DNA from: Agelaius tricolor
Taxonomy: Eukaryota; Chordata; Aves; Passeriformes; Icteridae
DNA length: 64,000 bases
Direction of reading: 5' to 3'
Assembly: GCA_023055355.1 (NCBI GenBank)
Contig: JALJCS010000022.1
Span: forward strand, 12,912,501 to 12,976,500
The notes under the pieces: model-generated
Seen by the model: only the letters and a program-made list of their open reading frames with translations
What the model was told of the DNA's origin: nothing
The model's database searches: none
In this document: in pieces, positions 37,625 to 49,400 of the stretch
How positions within the stretch are numbered: the first letter of the stretch is position 1
Layout: the number at the start of each line of letters is the position of its first letter
Program-made: the position numbers and the translations under genes

Positions 37625-37903
37625 GGGTAGACAGAGTTAGGATAAGGGGAAATGGGTTTGAACCAAAAGACCAGAGATCAGGTCAGATGTTAGAGATAAA
37701 TTCCTCCCTGTGAGTGTGGGCAGGCCCTGGCACAGGTGCCCAGAGCAGCTGGGGCTGCCCCTGGATCCCTGGCAGTGCCCAAGGCCAGGCTGGACAGGGC
37801 TTGAAACAATCTGGGACAGTGGGAGGTGTCCCTGTCATGGCAGGGAGGTGGCACTGGGTGGGCTTTAGGCTCCTTTCCAACCCAAACCATTCTGTGATTC
37901 TAT
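37625..37903 (+). mobile_element. CR1 LINE 3' fragment
   Basis: It starts with the CR1 segment 'agagttaggataaggggaaatg', seen in decayed form, then 'tagagataaattcctccctg'. It continues through 'cagagcagctggggctgccc' and 'gcccaaggccaggctggaca' and ends 'caacccaaaccattctgtga'. It belongs to the same subfamily as 31499, 51440 and 63268. Confidence 0.93.
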
Positions 37904-40214
37904 TTTATGATCTGGAGGATTTTTGCTGCTCTGTGCTGATGGAGGGGTCCATGAGATCTAAACCAGGACCTGAGGCTGGACAATGCCCTGAAGTCACCAG
38001 TGCTGTGGGGTCTCTGCAGCTACCACAAGTGTCCACCACCTTCAGTAAAATCAGCCTGAGGATGAACTGTGGGTCCAAAATTAAATTACTGCAAAGATAC
38101 TTAGTGTTAGATGCTGACTGGTAATGTGGATTTTATCTTAGTTTAATTATTCTACAAAGAAATGTAGCAAGTTGGGCCCAGCTGCTTGCTACAAATCCAG
38201 GAGTATTTCAGAAGATTAACACAGGAGTGGGAGATCACGTTTGCTGTAACTCACATTTTCAAGGGGAAAATGCACCAAAATCCACATATTTGCAATCAGA
38301 TTTTAGTAAATTGTAACCACACACCAGTCTTGGGTTTACCCCTTGCTCTTGCAGGATACTGTTGGTGTGTGTCTTCCAGAAGTCATTGAGTTTGAAATAG
38401 AAAATTATGTCTGGAAATACTTGAGCACCTGGCTCTGACAGTTGCTTGCATTTCCACACCATTACACAGCCATACTTTTTTTTAACCCCTGAGAATTAAA
38501 ACCAGTTAAGGAGTAGCACATCTTAGTGTGTTTTATTAACTTGTGTTAATCCCACTGTGTTTTCTCCATCCTCACTTAACCTTTGCTCCCCAAACACCCA
38601 TTGCTTCGTGAAGTTGGCCATGACGGCTCCTTTCTGATCATTCTCTCACAATCCATGAGTCTCACCCCCAGGTAGATCAGTAAATTGATTAAAAAATGAC
38701 TTCTGGTCACTCACAATGAAAATCACTCCTGCTTGGCATCCAAGCCCAGGCAAGAGGACACAATCTGGGGTTTGGAGTCCAGGAGAAATAAGATGGACAG
38801 TGACTTTCCACCCCCAAGTGTTTCCCCAAATGAGCACGTTGTGACGGGAGCAGTCTCCTAATGAAGAAAAACAGGATTTTATCAAAGGTAAATTGTAGTT
38901 AATGGTGCATATGGTTCACATGCTGCTATTGATTATTAAGGATTAAGAGGAGTTTTGGGGTGGAATACAGCTGGGTGGAGTATGGAGTGACATGTGCAAA
39001 TTGGGGCTGTCCATCAGGTGCCATGTCAGTACAGCACCAAAAGTGCTGGGATGTGTGGCAGAGACACCAGGATGAAAATGGGAAAAGATTCCAGAAGGAA
39101 TGGCCAGAGCAGGGGGAAGGAGAAGGGAATGAGAAAGAGGATGGAAGGGGACAGAGCAACAAATACAAGAGGTGACTGGGCAAAGGGGACAAAAGGTGTA
39201 GAGGTGGGCTGAGAATGTGCCTGGGAGAGATTCTCCTTCAGATGTTGATTTCTTTATAAAGTGGAAAATATATTCAAAATCTTCAACAGAGTGTTATTCA
39301 GGCAGGGCATGCTCCAGAGGTCACCAGGCCTTGGGATGTCCCAGGGAAGAATGAGGGGAGGGCTTGAGCCTGCAACACCTGCACAAGCAGGTTAATGAGT
39401 TTGAGGGGGCAAAAAATCTCAGTGCTCTTCAAGATTACAGGCCCAGCTCCAAGATATTTTCTCCCCCTTCTCTATTATAACCTGCAATATCACTTTTTGT
39501 TCCTTTATTTTATTTATAGTTTTACTAGAAAGAGATAAAAATGATGCTGTAAATTAAGGCGAAGTCAAATATCCCAGTTTTGAGAGATATTTGATTTTAT
39601 TTCCTTGGTTTGGATGGAACAGAGAAGTCGTATTTGTATAATAAATTACTCACTGCATAAACCACAAAACATGAAAAAAAATTGCAAGGACAGTGGATCT
39701 TGGCAATTACCACACTAAATGAGTTCCAATAAAACCATAGACAGAGTGCAAAGGTTTAGGCCTTTCTCTACATACATAAAACTGCTTAAGCAGTTCAAAA
39801 TTATTTTACTCTTGGTATTAATTTTTATACTGATATCAGTTTCTCTTTTTTCCCCTTATTTATTGCATAAATCCAATATTTTTAACTGATAACCCCTATG
39901 TAGAACAACTAGAAGGCCCAGCAGTATCCTGAATTCCAAAAACCTCACCTAGCTTTTGGAATTTTGGAATTTCTTTCAATGTGAGGTCACTGAGTGATTT
40001 AAGTCATGGCCTAATTCACAAGTGACCCTGAGTCCAGCCTGTCCCTGCCACAAGGGGAGCACCCAACTTCAAAAGGGACCCTCAGAAAGGTTCAGCTTGA
40101 TCCAGGCTTCAAACCACCCAGTTCTGGAATGACGAGGACAACAGCTGTGGCTCTGATTTGTAGTTGACAAGGGAAGAATAAGGTTGGCTTGTGGTCAAAA
40201 TTGGAACAGAATGT
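37904..40214. other. Unique noncoding DNA
   Basis: No gene or recognised repeat. 39460-39900 is AT-rich. Confidence 0.5.
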
Positions 40215-40345
40215 CCAAGGTGGGATTACTGTACATGGAAGTGTTCAAAAAGGTGTGTGGTTGTGGCACTTGGGGACATGCTGGGCTTGGCAGTGCTGTG
40301 GAAATGCTTGGAGTCAATCATCTTGGAGTGCTTCTCCAGGCCAGG
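40215..40345 (+). mobile_element. CR1 LINE 3' fragment, lacks terminus
   Basis: It reads 'gaagtgttcaaaaaggtgtg', 'ttgtggcacttggggacatg', 'cttggcagtgctgtgg', then 'gagtcaatcatcttggagtg' and 'cttctccagg'. The final CR1 bases and the TTCTGTGATT tail are absent. A second CR1 piece follows at once. Confidence 0.8.
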
Positions 40346-40475
40346 CTTGTCTGCTTTTAAGATTCAGCTGGACAGGATCCTGGGCCATCTTGCCTAGACC
40401 ATGCTTTGCTAGGGCAGGTTAGACCAGATGATTCTTGAGCTCTCTTCCAGGCTGGAATTCTCTGATTCTCTGATC
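40346..40475 (+). mobile_element. Older CR1 LINE 3' end
   Basis: It reads 'agattcagctggacaggatc', 'ctgggccatcttgcctagac', 'tagaccagatgattcttgag' and 'ctcttccaggctggaattct', and ends in a 'ctctgattctctgat' tail. This is a different and older CR1 subfamily from the piece just upstream, in the same orientation. Confidence 0.8.
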
Positions 40476-43400
40476 TCCTGAAAACACCATTTGGAAAAGC
40501 CATTCAAGTGCCCCACCAAGAGGAGCCAAGCCCAGGCAACCCTCAGCACTTTGGAAACCAAGCCATGGTCTGGTGTTTGGTGGCTGAGCCCCACCTGTCC
40601 CCAACACCTCACAATGATTTAAGCACCAAAATTCAGCCACATAATTAGCAGAAGAAACTGAGGGTTTCTGCTGTAAGGCTGTGATTAAATTAGCCATTTA
40701 TGGATTTCTGAGAGAAAGGAGACTAAAATGTTTTATAGTGTAGTTAAAAGAACCAGTGAATGATTCCCTCATGTTGAACATTTCCTAATGTCAGAAGCAG
40801 GGTGGATGACACAGAAATCATAAATCCAATCGAGAAGTGTTAAAAATCACTTTAGTCTGCCAACTTACTAGAAATTCAATAAAATGGTATGCGACAATTT
40901 ATTTGTGTATGTGGGATGGATACGTGTGAAATTAAACCCACGGAAGTGTCAGTGTGCAACACACGTGTGACAGGGTGAGGTTGTCCATCACCCATTTATC
41001 ACAAATGGGGGAGAAATGGGATTTGGGAAAGCTATCCTAGATGCCTGACTCGAGGACAGAGGGACAGCAGGGTGGGGGTGGCTTTTCTGGTTCTGTGGTG
41101 GGTGGCCCCATTGCACCCTCGTGCTGGGAATGGCCCTAGTGCTTCCAGTGAGTTGCTATTTCTTTTTGCATGTTTATTTTTCACTCCACTCGTCCTGTTT
41201 AATGTGAATTAACTCGCATTTTGCCTGCATGGAGTGGGACTTTTAAGAGGCATGAAATGACAAAACAGGGCTTTGTTTTCCAGCCAGATTCCCTCCGCCT
41301 GCGCTCCGCTGGTGTCTGCCTCGGCTTCCAGCTCCATCATCACATCCAACAGAGCCTGGGGCAAAGCTGGAGCAAAACACCCAGCGCATTCAATTTACAA
41401 ACAGAAATAAACACCTTTTCAGCAGGTTCTACATAATCACTAAACAAAACCAGGGGAGACAAAAAAACCCACCCACAACACAGCGTTTTTCATGTCGTTT
41501 GTGGGCGGCGGTGACCCTTTATTTTCTCGAGGAAATAACGCTATTACAGGGAGGTGTCTAGCGCTGGGATCCGGGACAGCATCTCAATCTCCCTGTCTCC
41601 CAAGGAGCTGGTGGCGTGGCTGCTGTGTCACACCTCTGCAGATTGTCTGGCTCGGTGGCTGCTCCATCCCCTGGCACGCCAGCACCGTGCCCCCCATCCA
41701 AAGCCACCCCATAGGTCCTCCCCACCACCCAGGCACCCAGCTTCACTGAGTGGCAGAAAATGAATCAGATATGAAAATGTCTGAGGCGATAAATTAACAC
41801 ACAGCAGGGGAGTGATGGCTTAATCCCTTCTAGTCCAAACAGTACCTGACACCCATTACTGCTACAGGAGCTGGGACACTGCAGTGGTACTGGAGCGAAA
41901 ATGATCATTCCCAGTGGATTTGTGGCATTGAAATAGGGATGTAGTGGATTTTGGGAGAGAATTGGTGCAGGGGTTTGTGATGTTTGTACACAGAACCCAG
42001 GTTTACCTGCCACGGTGTTTTCTTGGGCTTCCTTGTTTTGATTAACTCAGAAAGTGGGGTTTTAATTTCTAAGTTTAGGCAGAACTTCATTATTTTAAGT
42101 CTTTACTGAGCATCTGATAAATAATTTCTCATTATTCATGCAAAGGGCAATAACACATGGCTAACACTCACAGAACATGGAACATTCCTGTCCTGACTGG
42201 ATACATTTATTTGTAGAATGATTAAACAAGTAAGATAAAATCAACACTAGCAGACAGCATCTAACACTAAGTATCTTTGCAGTAATTTAATATTTACTGT
42301 GAGGAGTTGTTACACCTATTTGAAACTCATCTACTGGAAGTTTCAAAATGCATTTTTCAACATAACTGACGTCTCTTTCTGCAAGAGTTTCTTCCAGGAA
42401 AATAACACCCGCTCCGTTTTTGGCGTTGATGGCAGATAAACAAAAATGTTGTTGCCAAGGACTTTATTGCAAAATTAAATGTCCTGGGAAATGTATTTAA
42501 TTTGCTGCTTTCCCTAACACTATGCCAAGCTCTCCTTTCAGGTACACCCATGTAAACCTACCCTGACATGAGGTTTTACTGGAAGGCCGGGTTTCCTTAC
42601 TTTCTGTTGCACTCATATTGAAACTAAAGAAACCTATGAGCTCATGGACAAATTGAGAGAGTACTTAGATACTTCTTTCCCCTTTCTTCCCCTTCTTGGC
42701 TGAAATTCTGAAATATGAACACTGGATGAAAAGGCAGAATTCAGAATTCGAGCCCGCTTCATGCATCCCACATTTATCTGCTTGGCGCAACGCTCATTTT
42801 TCCATGAAAACAGCCAGCAGCTTGTGACACCAAGATCCTCTGACTCCTTCAGATAGACAATAAATAATTAGGATATGAAATACATAGACCTATAATAAAG
42901 GCGCATTCATGTTCTGTGGGTCAACTGATAGGGGTGGTCACCAAATTCATTGCAAGCAGCTGCAACCTGCCCATGGTGAGACGGGCTGGGGACAAATGGA
43001 TTTGGCTCCAGTGCTCAAGTAAATACAGCATAAATCCATGGTGAGCACTGAAATATCAGGTTTCAACTTTATTTTTGCCCAGGTATGAAATAACCAGAAC
43101 CATGTGAAACTCTGACCTCCTGTGCATGTGTGGTGTTGATAATTCCCAGGCTGTGCAACCCAGGATCACTCTAGAGGTATGTGGGGGCAAGAAGTGAGCA
43201 TATAGAGCCTACCAGACCTGCAGGTGCTGGAACTGCTTCTGAAGCTCAAAGCCCAGCAGCTCACAGGCTTTTCATGGCTGGTTCTCAACCGTGGTTCCTT
43301 ATGGCACAGGGTCAGCACTTCCAAGGGCTGTGGTTCTGCTGGCAGCGCCTCCCCACATTCCCCATGGAGCCGCTTCAAAATCAAGCATTATAAAAGCTGT

Positions 43401-43949
43401 TTCCACCTCCAAAACTCTATGGAAAAATAGGAAAGCATGAAGATTTTGGTGGGGAGTGTCTCTGCTCAGCCAGGATGGCTGTAGAGGGGTGGGTGCTGGT
43501 GCAGCCCCGCTGCCTGCAGCCCCGACCCCACTCTGGCAGGACACGCTGCCATGAAAGCACCATTCATCTCCCGGTGATGGACACTTTAGAGCAGCTTTTC
43601 TCAACTGTTTAAAGTTGAAAGAGCATCCAACCCTTTTGAAGAAAACCTACAGATCACCTTGGGAAGTGTCACCACAACTGCTTCCCTCGGCAAGGAAGGG
43701 CCAAAGCCCTGTGTGCTCCCTGCTTGCCTCTGCTCCCCATTCAGCTTTTTGTGTTCCTGAGAGCACATGGGGACGTGTGGTCACCCCAAATGATGGCCCA
43801 GGTCACATCTCAATGTCACATGGCTCACCAGTGGCTTCAGGACCACGAGGAAATAAAAGTAGGCTGTAGTATTGAAAAAATTATGTGTGCCCACATTTAT
43901 CCCTAATGAAATCTTAGCCATAACAGATTTGATTCCTCACCTCTTTGCA
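40476..43949. other. Unique noncoding DNA
   Basis: No CR1 over 3.5 kb. Around 41150-41560 homeodomain-like words and a small CpG group ('gtcgtttgtgggcggcggtg' near 41495) occur together. Weak hAT-like words near 43280 and 43595 were considered and not called. Confidence 0.45.
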
Positions 43950-45460
43950 GCACGTACAGAGTGGTTTGCACTTGGAAAAATCAGAACAAACTCGACATTA
44001 ATGCTGCCTCTCTGACAAGGTAGTTTTATATACTCAATTACCACTGCATTATCTTTCATCTCGACTATGTGTGAAAACAGTAAGAACCAAATATATTTCA
44101 CTTAGGGTTCCTTCATTACAAAGACTTTGCCTTTGTCTTCCTTTACCCTATGCACTGACAGCAAACTTCATGTATTAACTGGCTCATGGTATAAGTCATG
44201 CATGGAAATCCAATATAACCTCTTGGCTATGAGCAGCAACACTTCGCTTATCGTACACTAAAAGAATTCTTACTAGTTAATTAAGATTTGTTTGCTTAAT
44301 TTTTTTCAGGCAGTTGGGGATGTTGCTCCTCTGTCATTTGGCTGGGAAAATCGTGATGTATACACTGTATAAAAGTGCCAAAATAAGAAATGTGTAGACT
44401 GCAGCGTCTCTGGTAGTAAATCTTTTTTGTAATCCTAACTTCATATTTCCATTGAATTGTTCCTCTCGAGCTGTGCAGACAGTTGAAGTATTTGAGGGTA
44501 GTCACATATGCTTTGGTGCTGCTAACAGCCCTAAAGTTGGTAATCCTGAGGCACAAACGGGGCCAGGGATGCTGGTGGCACTCCTCGGGCTGCAAAATAT
44601 TACAGCACACCTTATATAGTGCTTGCTTTCGAAATTTCCTTTGCACTTTGTTTACTATATATTCCAATAGTGTAATATTAAACAAAAACAGTGTGTCCTG
44701 TGCCAGAATGATTGATTACTACACCGTGGCAAGGTCACCTCCTAGGAACAGGCTGAGTGCAGTAAGGGCTGTCTGACTCATACAGTTAACACTATATCCG
44801 CATTGTATGAATGTCACCAGCAATCCAGTGATTTATTGCTTGGAAGGCTCTGTTCAATTTTTTCTGCCTGACCAAATTGCACATTTTCTAGAAAAAGAAG
44901 CAAAAATATTTCAGCACATGGATTACCCCAAGTCCTCATTTCTCCCACTAGGTTCAACGAGTCTTTTCAAAGATGCTGATCATCAAGCCCTCATATTTTT
45001 CACTTTTTTTCCACCCCTTTCTGCCAGATATTTGGCAAAAAATGATTATTGCACTAATGAAAAGGTGCAGCAGAAGATTGAGGGGTTTTTAATCAGATTT
45101 TGGTAACATCTGTGGGCCAGGAATAAGGGCAGCTGTATGTTCTGTTTCTTAATTTTAGTAAGATTTACTCTGGGTATAAAATGTTAGCCTCAGGCAAAAT
45201 TTAACTGGCTTAAAAGAAAAGAAATGATAGTCTTACAGAAACTACCCAACTCAAACTGTTTGAAAACAGTGACTGAGATTAATCCCTCTCGCTCTAAGAA
45301 ATTCCTACTTTCTGACAAAGAAGATATAATTATAGATTGAGAGAAATGACTTTCAAAATTAACATTCCAGCAGACCCCAACATAATAGATACATTCATTC
45401 CTCGTGTATCTGCATGGAAATCAAAGGAGATACATCATGTTTGAATCCGGGCTTTTATTT
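43950..45460. other. Candidate conserved noncoding block
   Basis: AT-rich unique DNA with taattaa words (44276-44283) and no repeats. A 129-codon minus frame at 44296-44685 and plus frames at 44483-44776 and 44807-45106 are unusually long for AT-rich sequence but match no family that I know. I treat the block as noncoding. Confidence 0.35.
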
Positions 45461-45560
45461 TTAGAACACGCAGCGCGTTAACGGCGCGTGGCTCCGAGCA
45501 CGGAGGGACAGAGGGGACAGCCCCACGCCCGGCCAGGGAGCCACACTGGGGGTGCAGCTG
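45461..45560. promoter_or_regulatory. Small CpG-rich patch
   Basis: It includes 'cgcagcgcgttaacggcgcg' at about 45469-45488, then 'gagcacggaggg' and 'cacgcccggcc'. It is isolated in CpG-poor surroundings. Its function is unknown. Confidence 0.3.
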
Positions 45561-46559
45561 CTGGGCATCTCTGCAAACCCAGGGCCAACAAAAGGCAACG
45601 GGTGTGGGAAGGTGTCTGGGTGCCTGGAAATTGAGGTAGGTGCAGTAGAGGTGAGTGTTGTGGGATTTTCAATAATCACCTTTTTTTTTTTTCCTGTGTC
45701 TCATCTGTGTCTCATCTGCATCTTTAGGTGTCTGGTCCATAGCTCTAAAAGCCCTTTTTAGTTTTTCCTTCCATTTGATGCCATCCTATCATTAGATCTC
45801 TCAGGGAAAAAAACCAAATCAACAGGAAATCTGGGGTTAATATAACCCTTTATCTCAAAGAATAATAAAGGCTGGCTGGGTGATGTATCTTAACAAATGC
45901 TACATAATGCACCAATTAATGCTGCATTTATCAAAATGTATCTGACACCAGAACTGGGATTGATCAGCTCTCCTGAACCCCTCACAATTACTCTGCTCTT
46001 GCTGTTATGACAATGAGTGTGCTGTGCAATGCAGCTCCCATTACCTACCTGCCCTTCCAAGTGCTCTCTGAGCATCATCCCAGATCCCACAGTTTAGGAA
46101 GCAACAACTGAAACCATCTTGAGATATTAAAGGCTCTTATCCTGCTCTTGTTTATACCTGTGAGCCAATCAAGTATTTTAATTTTAAACGGGAAAGAAAA
46201 TTAATCTGGGGTGAAAGAGCACAAGAAGCTTGTGAGTTTAGTCTATTAAACCCCAAAGTGTTCCAGCTCAGCAAGGATGAGTTCATCGATTCAGCTCACT
46301 CGAGTGAACAAACAGAAGGAAGCGAAACAAAACAAAGCCCAAGTCAGCTGCTCCAGCCCAGCACACCCCAAACAGCCCCAGCAGAGGCTGGAGAGCACAG
46401 CCCCAACACCCCAGCGCTGCCAGGAGCCGATCCCACAGCAGCTCCATTCCCCCCCGCACGTGATCCAGGTCATACTTCATCTTCTAATTGATACCTGCCA
46501 TTGCCTCATAACTAATGATGACTAATGGTAATATCCAGAAAGACAAATAAAAGCTAATG
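45561..46559. other. Unique noncoding DNA
   Basis: No recognised gene or repeat. A C-rich, A-rich patch at 46320-46450 is low complexity. Confidence 0.45.
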
Positions 46560-46830
46560 CAAAGCCGGGCCGTGGTGCGGTTCCCTTTGGAAAGCTCCCG
46601 GGCCATTAGGAAGCAATTGGAAGTGGAGATTGATGTGCCCTGGGGGTTGCTCCCAGGGATGCGGCGCATCTCCAAACCCCCGGGGCTCCGGAGGGGGCGA
46701 TCCCAGCCCTTCCCAGCTGTGCCAGCCGGGGCACACGGAGCACGGCCAGGCCACGGCAGCTCAGAGCGCACGGCCCCGCACACCCAACCGCCCGAGGAAG
46801 GCGGCGCCTCGCAGCCACAGCGCCTTATGT
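46560..46830. promoter_or_regulatory. CpG-island-like patch
   Basis: About 270 bp are GC-rich with many CpGs, for example 'atgcggcgcatc', 'ggggctccggagggggcgat' and 'gaaggcggcgcctcgcagcc'. AT-rich unique DNA lies on both sides. The size is small for a promoter CpG island. No coding frame here resembles a known first exon. It could be an orphan island or an enhancer. Confidence 0.45.
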
Positions 46831-47680
46831 TCCTTTTTGCCTGGTTTTCCTTATTTATCCACTAAGTCTAGAGCAACAGCGTGACTCCCTGGATGTGGAA
46901 TGTCGAGGAATTAAATTCCCAAGCACTGTGGACAGACAGTGGCAATAAACTCATCTCATTTTCAACAGGTAGTACCTTGCACACACAACACCGGACCGGG
47001 CTTGCAGCAATGTAAGAGCTTGATCAAACATGCTGATTTTGCAGGAAACTCATCAGTAGCAATTCGGAAAAGTTATGCTCTTTTAATTACAAAGTTTATG
47101 TCACCCAGTGCAATTTTAATGTAATGAAACATTAAACTGGACCTCGTGCTTGATGTAAGTTAAAATTATTCATTGAATATTAGACCACTAGGCCACCTAC
47201 TGTTCTTTTACAAATGGTTGAACTATCACGGGGTTACAGAACTTAACATGTAAATTGCAGCAGAAGTTATAATTCCTGTTGCAAATCCCAAAAGACTGTC
47301 ATTTAAGTCAAATATATGAGTGAAATTTTGCCTCTGTGCCATAATAATGCAGGGAAAATGACCAAAACCCGAACACTTTTAAAGTAATTACGAACCCAAT
47401 AATAATGCATTCGTAGTTATTTAATCAAGGGCCTTAAAAATTATTAATAGCAAGTTCTTCTTATACAAATGGAGTTTTAAACACTGGCATTTAATTTTAG
47501 GGATAGCAATACTTGATCTAGGCCGTTAGTGAGATCTTTTGTAAAGCCAAGCAGCCTGTGCCTTTCAGAGCCATCCCTGCTCATCTCCGAGTTCATTACC
47601 CTCACGTAAGTGAGAGCAGCTTTGTAAAATAATCTTTCCTAAAATGAATTTAATATTTAGCCGCGCACCGAAAATCTTGG
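46831..47680. other. Candidate conserved noncoding block
   Basis: Strongly AT-rich unique sequence with repeated TAAT-core words, such as taattac at 47085-47091, ataatgca at 47344 and 47402, and a taattacgaac run at 47386-47396. There are no transposons. A conserved enhancer-like role is inference from texture and setting. Confidence 0.35.
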
Positions 47681-47689
47681 GTAAGTTCT

Positions 47690-47880
47690 CTTAGATTAAA
47701 AAAATGGGGGATTGAGACGGCTGCGCGGAGCAGATTTGCGCGGATCCCACTCGGAAGCCCGTCCAAATCCACTGGATCGCTTCCCTTCATCCCCAAAGCC
47801 TTGGGAGAGGGTGTATAAATAGGAGAGGGCAGTTGCAGGGAAATTATTCGCCGTGCCTGAGCTGCCTCCCAGCCACTGCC
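47690..47880 (+). promoter_or_regulatory. Possible TATA-type core promoter
   Basis: A consensus-quality TATAAATAGG lies at 47814-47823, 45-125 bp downstream of a CpG group ('gctgcgcggagcagatttgc', 'gcgcggatcccactcgg' at about 47710-47755). A start site would be expected near 47845. No open frame of a known protein follows, so any transcript would probably be noncoding. It is a sequence match only, and AT-rich DNA produces such matches by chance. Confidence 0.3.
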
Positions 47881-48723
47881 GAAGAGGAATCTGAGCAGTG
47901 ACTGTGCATCACCCTGAATCTGTAATAATAGCACCTTTCCTGTCACTCTTTGTCCCTTCATTTTTAAACGCGATTGGGTCAGGAGCAGGCAATTTACATT
48001 TTTATATAATCTTTGCTCAGGTGATTCAGCCGCTCTGAGGTTTTAGCATTTTGTGTGCAGCTCTGGGTCTCACCTCCCCTCCTGGAGCATTTCCATATGC
48101 TGGGGGTCTGCCATCCTCGCAGCTGATACAGATCTATTTAGCTTCTCCCCCTTGCCATACCTGCAGCCTGTAGCAGGTTGTCAGGGAATGAATTTTCATT
48201 TTCTCCCCCGTGAGTCCATCACGTGGCTGTCACCAGAATTTGCTCTGTCTGAACTCCTCCATCCCCCTGATTTATGGCTGCTTGATGAGAGGTTGGAGGG
48301 CTCTCAGTGTAGCAATAATCTGCACCCTGGTCCAGCACCCATCTAAAGTTAGGATTTCCGATCTAAATATTTAGTCCCCGCGGTACAGCAATCATTTATG
48401 AAATTATTAAATAACTTTTCGTCGGACCCAACACCTTTGGGATATTTTTCTAGGTCAATATTCATCAGGAGACCCCGAATGTAAAGGTTAAGTGCACATT
48501 TCCTCCACCAAATAAGAATGAATTTCAAACCTGATTGATTCTGGTCATGGAAACCGTAAATACTTACTCCAAATGGTAGATAGGTTACTAAGTCCACTCA
48601 TTTCCACATCTGATATCGATAATACTCTGCTTCCCCCTTATCAGCCCCTCTCATATTTCACCGGCGCGTGGGGAGCGGGCCGGGGCTGTCGGGGCTGGCT
48701 GATGGCCCCTGCCTTCCCCCCGC
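47881..48723. other. Unique DNA leading into the L2 fossil
   Basis: No gene recognised. A Hox/Pbx-like TGATTTATGG lies at 48268-48277. A short GC-rich run with CpGs ('ccggcgcgtggggagcgggc') at about 48661-48680 immediately precedes the reverse transcriptase fossil. Confidence 0.4.
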
Positions 48724-48958
48724 CATTCTTCAGTGGTCCTTGAATCTTTCACCCCTGTCACTCCTCTTTCATCATTATCTGAGGTGATCGGTCAGCCCTG
48801 TGCCACCACCTGTCTCTTCGATCCGATGCCAACAGTGCTCCGGAAAACTGTCACTCCCGAGCTCCTTCCATTTATAGTGAGTCTCATTAACACCTCTCTT
48901 CCCTCTGGCCATGTGCCACTACAATTTAAGATGACTGTTGTTACTAAACACGCACCAA
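48724..48958 (+). pseudogene. Fossil L2-type LINE reverse transcriptase fragment
   Basis: One plus frame stays open for about 78 codons and reads like the region just before the reverse transcriptase catalytic core of L2/Rex1-type LINEs. Numbering from the codon at 48733, residues 4-12 are ESFTPVTPL, 26-34 are TCLFDPMPT, 42-47 are PELLPF and 51-62 are LINTSLPSGHVP. FK follows at 65-66 and VVTK at 69-72. The family pattern is F.PV, then STCLLDPIPT..L, then P...P....IIN.SL..G.VP..FK.AVV.PLLKKP. The similarity stops at the PLLKKP position, where an A-rich run begins. No endonuclease or catalytic FADD box is present, so it is a dead fragment. The open frame and good match are surprising for a family long extinct in birds. 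Confidence 0.7.
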
Positions 48959-49139
48959 AAAAAAACCAAAAATACAAAAAAAAATGTTGAAATAGCGTTA
49001 AGAGCCTGATTTAAATCTATTAAAGCCTGAGAATTTGGAGTTAAACCCTCCCTCAGTGTCTGCTGGCGGTTAGGGGGGTGCATATATTTTGCGTGGATGT
49101 ATTTATACCTGGGTAAATATCTAGATATGCATGTATTCC
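48959..49139. other. A-rich run and short unique segment
   Basis: An A-rich run (to about 48984) follows the reverse transcriptase fossil. After it comes AT-rich unique sequence with an octamer-like 'atatgcatgta' near 49125. Confidence 0.5.
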
Positions 49140-49400
49140 CCCTCCCGTGGCTTCCCTCGGCCTCGGCACCGCTCCTCGTCTGGGAACAAACGCGCTGCCG
49201 GCCCCCAGACACAAAGCCCGAGTAAAGAGGATTTATGCCGGGGACATAAAGGCGGCTGCGGGAAGGGAGAGGAGCCGCGGAGGAGGCTCCCAGGTGATGC
49301 CGGGGACGGCCGCATCCAGGGCAGCCCTGCCCCGCTGGCCCTGCTCCCCCAAAGAGCCAAAGCTGCGTTTCCATGCCGGCCTGGGGGCAATCCTGGTCAA
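49140..49400. promoter_or_regulatory. CpG-rich patch
   Basis: About 260 bp are GC-rich with many CpGs, for example 'ccctcggcctcggcaccgct', 'aacgcgctgccggcc', 'aaaggcggctgcgggaaggg' and 'ggacggccgcatcc'. Overlapping open frames on both strands reflect the GC content. It could be an orphan CpG island, possibly linked to the L2-derived segment 180 bp upstream. Confidence 0.4.

Noticed and set aside
43270..43640. hAT/Charlie-like words ('ggttctcaaccgtgg', 'gcttttctcaactg')
   Set aside because: Only short similarity, no clear terminal inverted repeats and no 8-bp target duplication seen.
44296..44685. 129-codon minus frame in AT-rich DNA
   Set aside because: Longer than expected, but no family resemblance and no splice or start context; overlapping plus frames exist. 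An ortholog comparison could reopen this.
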